64,000 bases of DNA, taken from contig NEEC01000020.1 in NCBI GenBank assembly GCA_002189035.1, positions 372,001 through 436,000 on the forward strand, written 5' to 3'. The translations under genes and the position numbers were made by a program. Shown here piece by piece: positions 12,791 through 29,463 of the stretch (positions are counted from its first letter, which is position 1; each line of letters opens with the position of its first letter). Source of the stretch: Utricularia gibba. Taxonomy: Eukaryota > Streptophyta > Magnoliopsida > Lamiales > Lentibulariaceae. The notes beneath the pieces were generated by a model. That model saw nothing but the letters and a program-made list of their open reading frames with translations. It was not told the DNA's origin and did no database searches.

Positions 12791-14225
12791 TAAATGTTTC
12801 AAAATTTCATATTTTCTATTTTATTTAAAATCGAATTTTAGGACAAATTTAGAATAAAATGACCAAATTTCAGAAAAATCTATATATTCTCAAGTGTTAC
12901 TTCTATCACTGTCTTTGATTCTCCGGTTATGCTATTATGTGATTATTTTATTATAATTATCAAGTTTCATGTATTTGAAAAAAAAAAGATCAAACGATTA
13001 AATTAATGATACAAAAAAATAATAAAATTTCCATCAAAAATATGTAGGATTCAAAGGAAAATTACATGAATTCAAGATAATTTGCTCGTCCATAACTTGA
13101 GACTGATTTCCTTTCTCAAAAAATCGATCCTTATATTCTTTTTCGTATGATCATCGTATATATGTTCTAAAGTTACGAGATTAGACATAATTTTTCTTAC
13201 TTTGTAACAATCATCGTCGTTATATGTGGGAAAATTTCAAAATTGATATATTTTAAACTTTTTTATTAAAAAAAAAAAGTTTTCCTTTTTTCGAATTTAA
13301 AATATTGCGCGCTTCGTAAAGCGTCACACAAATTATTAACGGGATGCACCAAAAGCGTCAGTGTCAGCTTACACCCTCCCAATATCACTACCTGACAGGT
13401 GTATCGCCATTATTGGCGGACACGTGGGCCCCCGGCGTCGAGTGCCACTCATAAATAAGAGGCTTATTTTTTATGAATAAATTAATAATTTCAAATGTGT
13501 ACCAGATTTCACTCCATACTCCATTTCATATGCACCACATACGTTTATTTTTTTAATAAAAATACTCAATTTTAAATGCGGATTAACCCCCCCCCCCCCT
13601 TCCCCTAATTTCCTCCATTATTTGCATTTTTCCTCCTATATTTAATTTTAAATTCTTTTTTTAAAATACAAGTGTATTTAATTATTATATACAATTTCAA
13701 TAGAAATTAAATATTATGTTTCTTTAAAGAAAATTTTTAGAAATGATTTTGATAAAATATAACACCAAGTTTTTACAATTTCTAAAAAATAACAAAGGAT
13801 AATAATTGAACATAGAGGGATAAATATGTGATTGCTACCATTTATTTTACACATTGAGACAAAAAATTTAGATATAGGATCAATTTTCTAATTAATGAGA
13901 TAAATATATCCGCAATCATGCATCCATTTGACTCTCAAATTGCTTCTGTCCCTACAATAATTGGAATATGGATGGGCAACTACATTTCCTTGGACCAATA
14001 TGCCCCTTCGTAGGATAACCCTACCCACCATCCATGTGGGGTGGGGAACTTCCTGCTAAATTTAATTGTGCAGTTGGGTGTTTGTGTCATACACTCCTTT
14101 TGGGGGGGCCTCTTCAAAGTTGTTTTAATGGTGAGTTTGGTTCAATTCAAACATCCAAACGGTTAAAAGCAGTACAAAGATCATGATAAACCATCTTACT
14201 GGAAGAGGGCAGCAGTGGCTGAGCT
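12791..14225. other. AT-rich intergenic region, with a stray G-box/TATA segment
   Basis: No convincing gene. Points: a GC-rich island at about 13380-13455 with CACGTG followed by a TATA-like CATAAATAAG, resembling a promoter with no obvious coding sequence downstream; a 13-C homopolymer at 13587-13599; a GC-rich patch at 13980-14110 without a long frame. The last 100 bp is probably the eS26 3' UTR. Confidence 0.4.
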
Positions 14226-15279
<1,054 letters not shown>

Positions 15280-15367
15280 TGTGTATCAATCTAAGATCGA
15301 TTCAGAGGCCTGCGATGAAATTCCTGCGGAGATAGGTGAAGGCCGCCGTCTCGTGGAACATATATCA

Positions 15368-15436
15368 AAACCCTAGACATCAACATGTGACTACGGCCCA
15401 TTAATGACATAATTGGGCCGATTCTTACATGGCCCA
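15368..15436 (-). promoter_or_regulatory. Ribosomal-protein-type promoter (telo-box plus three site II)
   Basis: AAACCCTA telo-box at 15368-15375 and site II elements GGCCCA 15395-15400, TGGGCC 15414-15419 and GGCCCA 15431-15436, 90-160 bp upstream of the eS26 ATG. This pairing is the classic plant ribosomal-protein promoter code and agrees with the gene it precedes. Confidence 0.75.
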
Positions 15437-15439
15437 GTT

Positions 15440-16320
15440 CCGAATTTTTCAATTCGAGAAAATCTCTCTATTTATTAAATATAATATAATAATAAATGAG
15501 TTTGATTTAGCTCAAATTTTATGACCTTTTTGGAGGTGTTTATGTTCCTCTAAAATCTTTTGAAAATATTTTTATTATAAAAAACGAAGAAATTCTATTC
15601 CCACAAAATATAGAAACAAATAAAATTTATTGATTTTAATATTTTTCAAATTTTTTTTTCAAAATTGGTTTTACATAATTTTAATATAATAAAATTAAAC
15701 ACTAAATTCAATATTTAAAAAAATAAATTTGATTCATAAAAATTTAACTATTCAAAAGAAAAGGAATGGTTATTTTTGTTCAAATTTTTAAATTGATTTT
15801 ATTTTAATTTTTATAAATTTTATTTTTGAACTATTCGATAATAAAATTAGAAATTTAGATTTTATAATTAAATTTAAAAATTATTGAATTTATTAAATAT
15901 TCGTTTAGTGATTAGATTCTACAATAATTTAATTTATTAAATTTTATAATATATTATTTAATATTAAAAATTATATATTTAATTTTTAAAAATAAAACCT
16001 ACCATATCCATATCTATTTCTATATGATAAATTAAATAAAAACATATAATATTATCATTTCGATTATTCAATTTTTCCAATTTAAGTTTTTTACTTTGAA
16101 GAGAAAAAAATTATAAAAAATTAACAAAATCTCTCTATTTAAATACATATATTATTTTGTGCCTAATCAACATGGAATACGTTACAAGGTATTATTAATA
16201 ATCGGATTTGGATTTTTAATTTTTTTCATTTGAATTTTAATTTTTTGGTTTAAATGAGTGATTCCACCCACAGGCACCAAATATCTCTGGTATGCTTGTC
16301 GTCACCCTCATTGACAGAAT
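15440..16320. other. Very AT-rich intergenic spacer
   Basis: Homopurine/homopyrimidine AT tracts with no frame over background and no clear repeat. Separates eS26 from the ATL gene; 16320-16583 is the ATL leader, with a probable 5' UTR intron (donor at about 16501, acceptor ending at 16573). Confidence 0.4.
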
Positions 16321-16583
16321 ATCTTTGTCGTTTTGCTAACGCGCTTCCTCCTTACAAAAATATCATCCAAGAACTTCAATAAATATCTCACCAAATCCCC
16401 CGACAAATATCTCAACTGTCTCCCTCTCCCCCTTCCTCCTCCTCTCTTCGAATCTCCTCCTCTCTTGGGATCTATCAGTTCCAGAGGCTCGCATGTTCTG
16501 GTAAGAATGATTCCCTTTCCGCATCTCAGCCCCTCCCTCTTCGTAATGCTCGTGCTTCTGGTAATAACGCTGCAGGGGCATCA

Positions 16584-17056
16584 ATGGTGAAGAGTCTCCG
16601 TCGTCTTCCCCGGCAGCTCCTCGACTCCACGTTCACCGTCACGCCGTCCCTGATCAACTCGACCACCACAGGGGACTCCAATGGCGGGACGAGCTTCGAC
16701 ACCCAGATGGTCATAATTTTGATCGCGCTGCTCTGTGCACTGATATGCGCCACCGGGCTGACTTCGATCATCCGCTGCACGCTTCGCCTCTCCCGGAGAG
16801 TCTCCAGCGACGCCGGAGGGAGTTGCCGGCGGTCGCCCCGAAGAAGGACGACTTCAGCTGGATTCCGGTGGTGGTCTACAGGCCGGTAGATATTGCGGCG
16901 ACGGAGTGCCCCATTTGCTTGGCGGAGTTCCTCGAAGGTGAAGACGTCAGGATTTTGCCGAGGTGCAATCATGGGTTCCATGCCAAGTGTGTTGCTAAGT
17001 GGCTTGCTCTGCATTCCTCGTGCCCCACTTGTAGACAGCTTCTCGTCAAAGCGTAG
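16584..17056 (+). CDS. ATL-type RING-H2 E3 ubiquitin ligase (one apparent frameshift)
   Basis: Membrane-anchored RING-H2 ubiquitin ligase of the ATL family. The N-terminal frame (start 16584) gives a transmembrane helix [17 protein letters not shown] and the GLTSIIRC segment typical of ATLs; the RING is in another frame, from about [11 protein letters not shown] to the stop at 17056: ECPICLAEF, then [14 protein letters not shown] and SCPTCR, a complete C-x2-C...C-x-H-x2-H...C-x2-C finger. Adding one G in the run 16818-16820 joins the two as ...SDAGG-ELPAVAP..., giving an ATL-like protein of about 157 aa. ATL genes are normally intronless, so splicing is an unlikely explanation. Subfamily resembles ATL8/ATL80, not resolved. 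Confidence 0.75.
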
Positions 17057-17179
17057 GTTTGGTAGGTGGGGAGGAGCCGCTGCGGCGGGGCGCCTCTCCG
17101 GCCGGCCGGGGTATCGAATCGTATTCGGAATGAGTATGTGAAGTGTAGCATTCCCGAACAAGAAGATATTTTCCATGTA

Positions 17180-18240
17180 GGGACGAAGTCAATTGTCTCT
17201 AGCCGGTGACTTGTTTTTTTTTTTTTTTCAATTTTTAATTTGAATAATGGATTTTATTAATTTTAAAAAATCATTTATTAGAACAAAATTAACATTATTT
17301 ATGTATAATTATTATACCTTGTATTTTTTAATTTTACTGACATATATTTGATAGCAATATATCAATACCCATAATTTTTTTATTTTTTTACATCGGCATA
17401 TAATTGATATTTCATATCAAATTTCTATAAATATAAAAAATAGTGTGCTATAATTAATCTTCCTATTTAATCATATTAATAGTATACTTAGACTATAAAA
17501 AATATGTTTAATTTAATATTTTAATTGTTGGAGATCGGTATAAATCCAAATAGGTTTTAAGTTGATTGAAAATACAGTATTGTTTTATAAAAAATTTTAA
17601 ATTTATTTTTATTTTTCAAAAAAATAATTTATTTTAAAAACAATATTAATTATTTAATATATTTTACCAAAAATACTTTTAAAACTATATTATAATTTTT
17701 TTTGGAAAACTAAAAAATAGATTAATTTTAATTATTATTTCTACTTTTCTAAAATTATTTTGAAAAAAATAAAAATAAATTCCAAAAAATTTTCACAACA
17801 TTACTTAAACCCTTTTTATCATGAAAGTATTTTAGAGTTAAAAATGTTAGATTAGATTATTGAATTTTTTTATTTTATTTTTGTTAGATTATATTCCACT
17901 GCTTGTGTAATTTAAATGTTGGATATTTATACATTACCAATCAGTAAAGAAATGTGGATTTTTCATGTCAATCATATTCTTATAGATTTTGCTTTCATCA
18001 AATAAGAATTATTAAGCATCTATCTTTTTAAAGATTTAATCTTTATTAGATTAACATTAATATGCTATATTCTTTTTTTAATTTAATCTAATATTTATAA
18101 AAAAAATTAAGAAATTCAAAAAAACTGGAAATCTTAGATTTTGATAATTCTATGATTAATTCGATTAAAAAAATTAGTGCAGAATAAAATATGAAATTTG
18201 TATTATAAACCAATAAATTCATTTTTTATGAAGGAAAGCG
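17180..18240. other. AT-rich intergenic spacer
   Basis: Long A/T runs with no frame, repeat family or RNA gene that I can support. The next gene's promoter begins near 18250, where the base composition changes and a TGGGCC site II occurs (about 18270). Confidence 0.4.
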
Positions 18241-18778
18241 CAACCCAAAACAAAAAGGGGCTCCTGGCCTGGGCCCGATCCAAAACGGCGCTATTTCGTT
18301 CATAAGTTCTGCAAAGCGAAGAGCGAAGGCGTTGGGGGTACGTACTGTGGCGGATCTACGGTGACCGATGGTTTCTTCTCTCGCGTCTTCGTCGGAACTC
18401 GTGGTGGTTCTGCCTAATGAGTTGGGGGAGAATTCGAACTTGAAGTCATCTTGAAGAGAATCGCAATCCGAATAGCGAAAGTTGAAGGGAGAAGAATTCG
18501 AAACCTAGGATTCGGCGAAAGCTTCTGCAATTGGCAATTGAGGTGTGGATTTCTTGGTTTTGTTTTTGTGTAAGAAGTTGTGTTTTTTGTGCATTTTACG
18601 ATTCGAGCAGCCATAGCGTTTCTGTTGTGTTTGGGGAAAGCAAAATGAAGATTGTTGTGCGAATTTTTTTCGCGCTGTGAATTATGTGCGCTCGTTTGTG
18701 TTGCTTGGGAATTGTGTTTTTCTGTTAATCCTGTTGATGCGTTTGTTTGAATTCCCTGGTCCAGTTAACGGAATTGGA

Positions 18779-23848
<5,070 letters not shown>

Positions 23849-24195
23849 AGAGTGAATATCCGCCGTTGAGTTGCCTTCTCAGCTGTGCAAGCAAGTGATC
23901 GATCATCCGGTTTGTTCTACTCCGATCCAACACATTTTTTTCGGCTGCGTTTTCGTGTTCCAGTTGATCCATGGGTTTATTCCGTACGAGAAATGCCACC
24001 GACATGATTTCTACTGAGGATTGCTTTCTATTCAGACAATTCTTGGCGTTTCCCTCTTCAGGTTTTCTTTTTTCTTTTTTTTTTGCAACAAATATTTTAT
24101 TCGAAATAATTAAGATTTTTTTTCGGATTAAAATTAATTTTTCGAATTGTTTTGTGAAGTTAAAAATCTGCCTTTTATCAAATGAGCTTGGAAAC

Positions 24196-24248
24196 GGCCC
24201 AAACTCAGGATACAGGGTATTTTGGTAATTTCAGTATGTAAAACCCTA
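24196..24248 (+). promoter_or_regulatory. Site II plus telo-box promoter element
   Basis: GGCCCA at 24196-24201 and AAACCCTA at 24241-24248. This pair marks plant ribosomal-protein and snoRNA promoters. No protein frame starts within the next kilobase at the expected distance; the candidate H/ACA hairpin begins 150 bp downstream. Confidence 0.5.
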
Positions 24249-24387
24249 GCTATGTAAACTCACGAGCCGTTTTTCCTATGAATTCTGCGGTAGAGGTTTG
24301 AGTCTCTCGTTTCCGCGTCCAGCGACGATTTTTTAACGAGTAGTTCAGTTCTCTCTTCTTGTTTCTGTATCTTTCTGAATGTTTAAC

Positions 24388-24531
24388 CGCGCCGTGCACA
24401 ATAAGCCGATGCTCTGGAATGATTGAGGATGAAGGAAGCATGGTAATGTGCACGGAGAACAATTTGGTCGCCATGTCTGTCCTCTTTGATTTCTGTAACA
24501 ACATGATCTGAGGGCCTGGTTTAGACCTACA
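24388..24531 (+). ncRNA. Candidate H/ACA box snoRNA (unconfirmed)
   Basis: A 64-nt hairpin: the lower stem CCGTGCACA (24392-24400) pairs perfectly with TGTGCACGG (24447-24455); an internal loop (ATAAGCCG / GGTAA) looks like a pseudouridylation pocket; the upper stem is ATGCT (24409-24413) with AGCAT (24437-24441). Directly after the stem is AGAACA (24456-24461), a match to the H box ANANNA, and the pocket lies 14 nt from the box as the class requires. A second hairpin ending at an ACA (24529-24531) is much weaker, with only a 4-bp GGTC/GACC base. The telo-box promoter upstream supports a snoRNA reading. Target rRNA site not determined. Confidence 0.4.
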
Positions 24532-24532
24532 C

Positions 24533-24674
24533 TTCCAATTGCGATTTTTCCCCCAAATCTGAAACCCTAGAATTTTTTCCGACTCACTTCATCCCTCTCC
24601 GCAACAGCATGTGCATCTCTCAGACCTTCGCTCCCTTCCCAATTGCGATTTGTCCTTTAATCTGAAACCCTAAC
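24533..24674. repeat. Direct repeat pair carrying telo-boxes
   Basis: Two 38-bp units 104 bp apart, 24533-24570 and 24637-24674, both reading CCAATTGCGATTT...AATCTGAAACCCTA. Each ends in an AAACCCTA telo-box (24562-24569, 24665-24672). They are diverged in the middle. The spacer from here to the reticulon start at 25313 is AT-rich and otherwise appears empty. Confidence 0.6.
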
Positions 24675-25312
24675 ATTATTTTCATAAAATAATGAAAATT
24701 GTATATATGAACGGGCGATCGAAGGTAAAATAATTTTTTAGTTAATGATTTTTAAATATTGAATATTAAAATGGAAAGGTGATAGTAAGAATAATGAAAT
24801 ATTTTTGGTATTTTTGTATTTGAAATGATAAATGGTATAATTGTGATAGTAAGAGTCATAAAAATTAATTTGGCATAAAAAATAAGGTTTAATTTTTAGG
24901 ACTATTCTTGTTATTTTAAAAAAATATTAAATCATTTTAATTTAGAAATTAATTTTATTATATAAAAATAGTAAAAATTAAATATGTTTGATTTTTAAAT
25001 TGTATTATAACAAAATAAATATGTCAAGTTTAATCTATATATAGACAAGTTCAAGTGAGCATGGCACATTGAGGCATGAAATCGTTAAAAACGGTTATGG
25101 AGGTTGGAGGAGATGCAACGTGGAGGGCTGTGTTGATCCACTCAGCCGAAAACAAAGGCAAAAGAACAGAGGTTATTTACTGGAATGGAGATGGAGTTTT
25201 CAAGATTTGCTTGTCATACCCCAGATTCGGAAGCGATCAAAGGTGAGAAATTTCCTTGTCATTCTGCACTGCTTGATGTTGCTGATGATGGATGGGTTCG
25301 TAATCATTCAGC

Positions 25313-26285
25313 ATGGATCATGAAGGCAGCGAGTTGCCCACCGGAGATGGTGGAGATGGCGGTTTCCATCTACTGGGAGCCCAGAATCCGCTGCGCTGCG
25401 CTCTTCCCGGTGGCAAAAGTGGTGCTTTCTACACTCTGTGAACATCCCTTTTCTTGATGTGATTGGTTGGGTGATGCTCCTGCTTCATTCTCAGCTGCGG
25501 ATGTGATTCTGTGGAGGAACAAGCAGATTTCAGCAGCGGTGCTGGCTGGTTCCACAGTCATATGGCTGCTATTTGAGAGGATCGGCTATCATCTTGTTCC
25601 ATTCATCTGCAACTTCCTCATCCTCTCCATGGCCACTCTCTTCTTGTGGTCCAACCTCTCCTCCTTCATCAACAAGTGAGTTTTTGACACCGGCTGCGTA
25701 TGGAATCTTCGGGTTATGGCTTCATATCATCGCATGTTTCTTCCTCAGGTCACCAGTTAACTTCCCGGAGATCATGCTACCAGAGGAGTTTTGCAACACT
25801 GTGGCTCTTGCTCTGATACATAAAGGCAATGAGGCTGTTGTTACCTTCAGGGAGCTGGCTTCTGGGAAGGATTTGAAGAAGCTGTTCTATGTAAGTCTAT
25901 TTAGACAGTGCATTACCACTCTCCATCATTCATCACTATGTTTAACTAACCTGCAGGCAATTTTTGGTCTGTGGGTGGTGTCTGTTGTTGGTGGCTGGCT
26001 TGACTTCCTGACTATCTTATACATTGGTAAGTGTTCGACCCCGAAATCCACTGTGACAAGTGACAATTTTCCGAAGTAGAAGAGTAACAACATTCATGAA
26101 CATATGTGATTTCAGTATTTGTGATGATATTGACAATGCCACCACTGTATGAAAAGCATGAAGACAGAATCGATTCATATGCGAAGAAGGCGAAAGCAGA
26201 ACTCAAGAGGCGATACAGTTCTCTGGATGAAAAGGTTCTCCAGAAACTACCAAGACTTCCATCATGGAAACAAAAGGAGTACTGA
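25313..26285 (+). CDS. Reticulon-like protein (RTNLB)
   Basis: ER membrane-shaping protein; the reticulon domain inserts as wedge-like hairpins and curves tubules. Five coding exons: 25313-25418, 25495-25675, 25749-25890, 25957-26026, 26116-26285; sum 669 nt, 222 aa. The reticulon domain begins at ADVILWRNKQISAA (about residue 37), followed by two long hydrophobic stretches: one from GSTVIWLLFE to LFLWSNL, the other from AIFGLWVVSVVGG to ILTMPPLYEKHED. The C-terminus (AKAELKRRYSSLDEKVLQKLP) is family-like. The segment before it, LLGAQNPLRCALPGGKT, is a diverged form of the usual LFGRxRPVHxVLGGGK. Start chosen at the first in-frame ATG; an upstream acceptor at 25311 suggests a 5' UTR intron. 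Confidence 0.87.
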
Positions 26286-26562
26286 CAGATGATCATCTTG
26301 GTTTAGTGCTCTTAGCATTAACAGTCACATAGTGTCTCAATTTTTGCTGTTTATCCTTTCCAAATAACTTATATCATCTTGTATTCAGAAACATGATATT
26401 CAACTATTGGAATGATTCTCTATTGTCCACAATAGATAATCTTTAAACACAGAACTACCATGTCGAAGCAGAGCAGCTCAACATTGTCATTCACCATATC
26501 TGAAATTCCTTGAACTCACTACAGAGGAAAAAATGTAACAAAAACTGAATGGAAATCCTTCT

Positions 26563-27568
26563 TCATACCTTGGAGGGGAGATAGGGATCCCACCATCCAG
26601 ATTCGTACTTTGGGTATGGAGCAGTCCAGTTCTGAGGCTTCTCGAATTCAAGACTAACAGGGGGGTTGGAAGCTAATGCTTCTTCCAAAGTGTCGGCTTC
26701 AAAGTTGCTCTCTAAGACTCTGTCTAGTCTCAACTTCATGAACCTGCATCATATACACACATAGGATAAGAGTGCACTCTGTCTAGAAAAACTAGAAGGT
26801 AAAGAAAACCAGATGTATGGAAAAGTGATTCTACTGTTAATGGATCGGCTCCAGCATTTTGTTTATCTAGTGGTATCTAAAGAGGGCAGTAAGAGACACT
26901 AGTATAACTGTAAAAGCAGCTAAAAAAACACATTTGTCACTGAATGCAGTTATTACCTTATCCAAGTGGCATTAGTGGAGACAAGAGCAACAGCTGGTCT
27001 CTTGAGTCTCTTGGTGATTTCAGGAAACTTGTCCAAGAACTTGGGTTCAATCACAAGCCAGAAATCCTGTTCTTTGTTCCGCTCACCGTAGTTCCTGAGG
27101 CGCTCAGCCATTAACTCCTGGAAATGCTCCTCATCATCCAGCATAAACTTGGCATTCGCCACAACAAAATGATACTTGGTAGTGATCCCAGCTTCCACCA
27201 CTTCCTGTTCTCCCCAAAACACAATCAAAAAGCATTCTTTAATCCACCACATACTCCCTATTACCCATCAAGTTATGTTTTCTAGAACCACTTTCCATCC
27301 CCTAAAACAGATCCCATTCCAAGTAAAAGAAAAAAACGATGCACAAAATAATCCCACTTGCCTTTTCAGCAGGATCGGAGTAATCAACAGCTGAAGCAGC
27401 TCTGGGCACAGAAATTGGAGATCTCCAGCCGCAGCTTGTGATGGGTTTCAATGATTTCAAGGAAGAGCTAGGTGGGGAAAGAAGCAGAAGTTTGCATTGG
27501 CTTTGTTTCGAAGAAATCGGGACCTGGGCACCGAAAGAGATAACATTAAGAGGTGAAGACGCCGACAT
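26563..27568 (-). CDS. LCAA: Ycf54/LCAA, chloroplast protein for chlorophyll cyclase
   Basis: Nuclear-encoded Ycf54 homologue, needed in chloroplasts for the Mg-protoporphyrin IX monomethyl ester cyclase step of chlorophyll synthesis. Three coding exons: 27362-27568, 26957-27204, 26563-26743; sum 636 nt, 211 aa. Exon 1 is a Ser/Leu/Pro-rich transit peptide; exons 2-3 are the Ycf54 domain (TKYHFVVANAKFMLDDEEHF, EQDFWLVIEPKFLD, RPAVALVSTNATWIRFMKLRLDRV is its core) ending PYLPSKV. Intron 1 needs a GC donor (AAG/GCAAGT at 27361-27360): the alternative GT two bases later breaks the frame. An in-frame ATG at 27631 could extend the N-terminus. Divergent neighbour starts at 27972. Confidence 0.9.
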
Positions 27569-27971
27569 CGCCGTGAAACTCCCCTTCACTGAATCTGATG
27601 AAGCATGAACTACAAGAAGAAGTTGGCGCAAAACGAAGAAGAAAAACCAGGCAATCTTATCCTTATCCTCAACAAAGAACCCATTTTACATTTTCGCATA
27701 ATAAAAAAATATACAAAATAATCGGAAAAAATTGTACCAATCAGAATTCGACAATATAAATTCTCTTTTTTACTTTGTTTTCTTTTTTTTTCAACAAAAT
27801 TGTTGTACCTGAACCCTAATTTCGGTCCTTTGCAGCAGGTGCAACCTCCTCGCCTTCGCCTGGGCGGCGATCGGAGTATGAGAGAGACCTGCATTTGCAG
27901 GCTTTTGGTATGATCGGCAGGAGTTCAAGTTTTCTGTTCTCGTGCTGAAGGAAAACAATTTCTGAATCAGA

Positions 27972-29084
27972 ATGCCTGAGAACGACGGCGTCAACCCAGC
28001 GGCTGCCGGAGCTGGAGCCACACATGTGAAGCGATACTCTCCTCCTAACCAGCGGTTTGAGTGATGATTCGTTTATTTGTCTTATTCTTAAGCTTTTTTT
28101 AAATTTGGGAATAAAATTGGCTATTTGGTGAAGGAATTGGTCGCATGGTCGGCGTAAATCCTCAGGAGGTAGATTTTTTCAATTATATGCGTTTTGGTGG
28201 CGGTTACCTAAGATTTTGTCTCATGCTCGGCGTACATCCCCTTTCAGGGAACATATGTGAACTAAATTTATGCTGTTCATCTTCGTATTTCGACAGATGG
28301 ATATGAACGAGGGAACAGAGGAAATGATGGTGGCAGAATCTTGGTTGGCTCTAAAAGTGGTTCCCTGCAAGATATTGGTGGATATAACCCGGGGAACTAT
28401 TCGTCTGGTGAAAACCCTTCTGAGAAATTGATACCTTTGCAAGGATGTTGCAACAGTGGAGCGTCTGAGCTTTTAAACAATCGTATTGACTCTTCTTTAC
28501 CTTTCTGCCTGATTTATTTGAATGTTAATGGCCGTTACCGGAATAAATAGAGAGGTTTGAATCCATGATAAGTTATGAGACCCAATGGAACTCCATGCGG
28601 CAACTTCTTGGCATGGTTTTGTGTCAGCTGCGTTGATGTTACTTGCATCAAGAATTTCTTCCCTTTTTGCAGGTTGGGCTGCTGCCATGAGTGCATATAA
28701 CAACTTGCCAGAAGACTCCCCAGGTATGATGCGACGCAGTAATTTCATTCATACTTGTATGATTCATCTACCATTTCCTGTAAATTTATGAGCTGGGTCC
28801 TTGACTCAATCGCTTGTGTTTATCAGAAAGGCCCGTCATGTATAGGAGTAATGCCTCTCCATGGGGTCAAAGGCTGCTTCCCCATCTGGTATGTCGATGA
28901 GAGTAGCATTACAGCATTTGGCATATGCGACTCTTGCTACTTTACTTTCATTTCTGAGTATCTGCCAGATACCCATCGCGTTCATTATTTCCAGATTATT
29001 AACCAAACTGGTGGGACTTCTGCCGGTACGCAGCAAGATTTCTTGACCGAGCTGCGACAGGCAATGAAGATTCAAAAACCGTGA
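27972..29084 (+). CDS. Small conserved plant protein of unknown function
   Basis: I recognise the pattern of a plant-wide family but no name or function. Six coding exons: 27972-28054, 28134-28168, 28297-28482, 28673-28723, 28827-28888, 28995-29084; sum 507 nt, 168 aa. Conserved-looking pieces: N-terminal AAAGAGATHVKRYSPPNQR, a basic GRRKSSG, a central LIPLQGCCNSGASELLNNR-W-AAAMSAYN block that bridges exons 3 and 4, a RPVMYRSNASPWGQ stretch, and a C-terminal helix DFLTELRQAMK. No signal peptide or membrane segment; polar, probably nuclear or cytosolic. Exon 2 is only 35 nt with a weak acceptor, so it is the least certain part. It shares a 400-bp divergent promoter with Ycf54. Confidence 0.75.
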
Positions 29085-29463
29085 TGGGTACAAAATGCTC
29101 TTTCACATAGAAACTTCTTCCATGTTGTGGATTCAACTCAATTGTATCAAAAGATTCTGCTGCTCCTTCTGATCCATACTCTATTAACTTAGTTGTTTCT
29201 CTGCCACTTGGTTATGGTTCAATAATAAATGTTTCAGCTTAACTTCACATCACATCCATGCTAACTGATGCATAATACTGGACTTCCCATACTCCATTCT
29301 ATGACTTCAGAATCAATATCACATTCTCTGGTTACAGCGGCATGTGGGGAAACTTTCTTGCCTTTTATTTCCAAGTCGTACTAACAGGGCATGGTTTGGG
29401 CCAAAATGGATGGAGATCTGTGTGAATCTCTTTGCCTTTCAGAAGCCGGTCAGAGGATAGACA

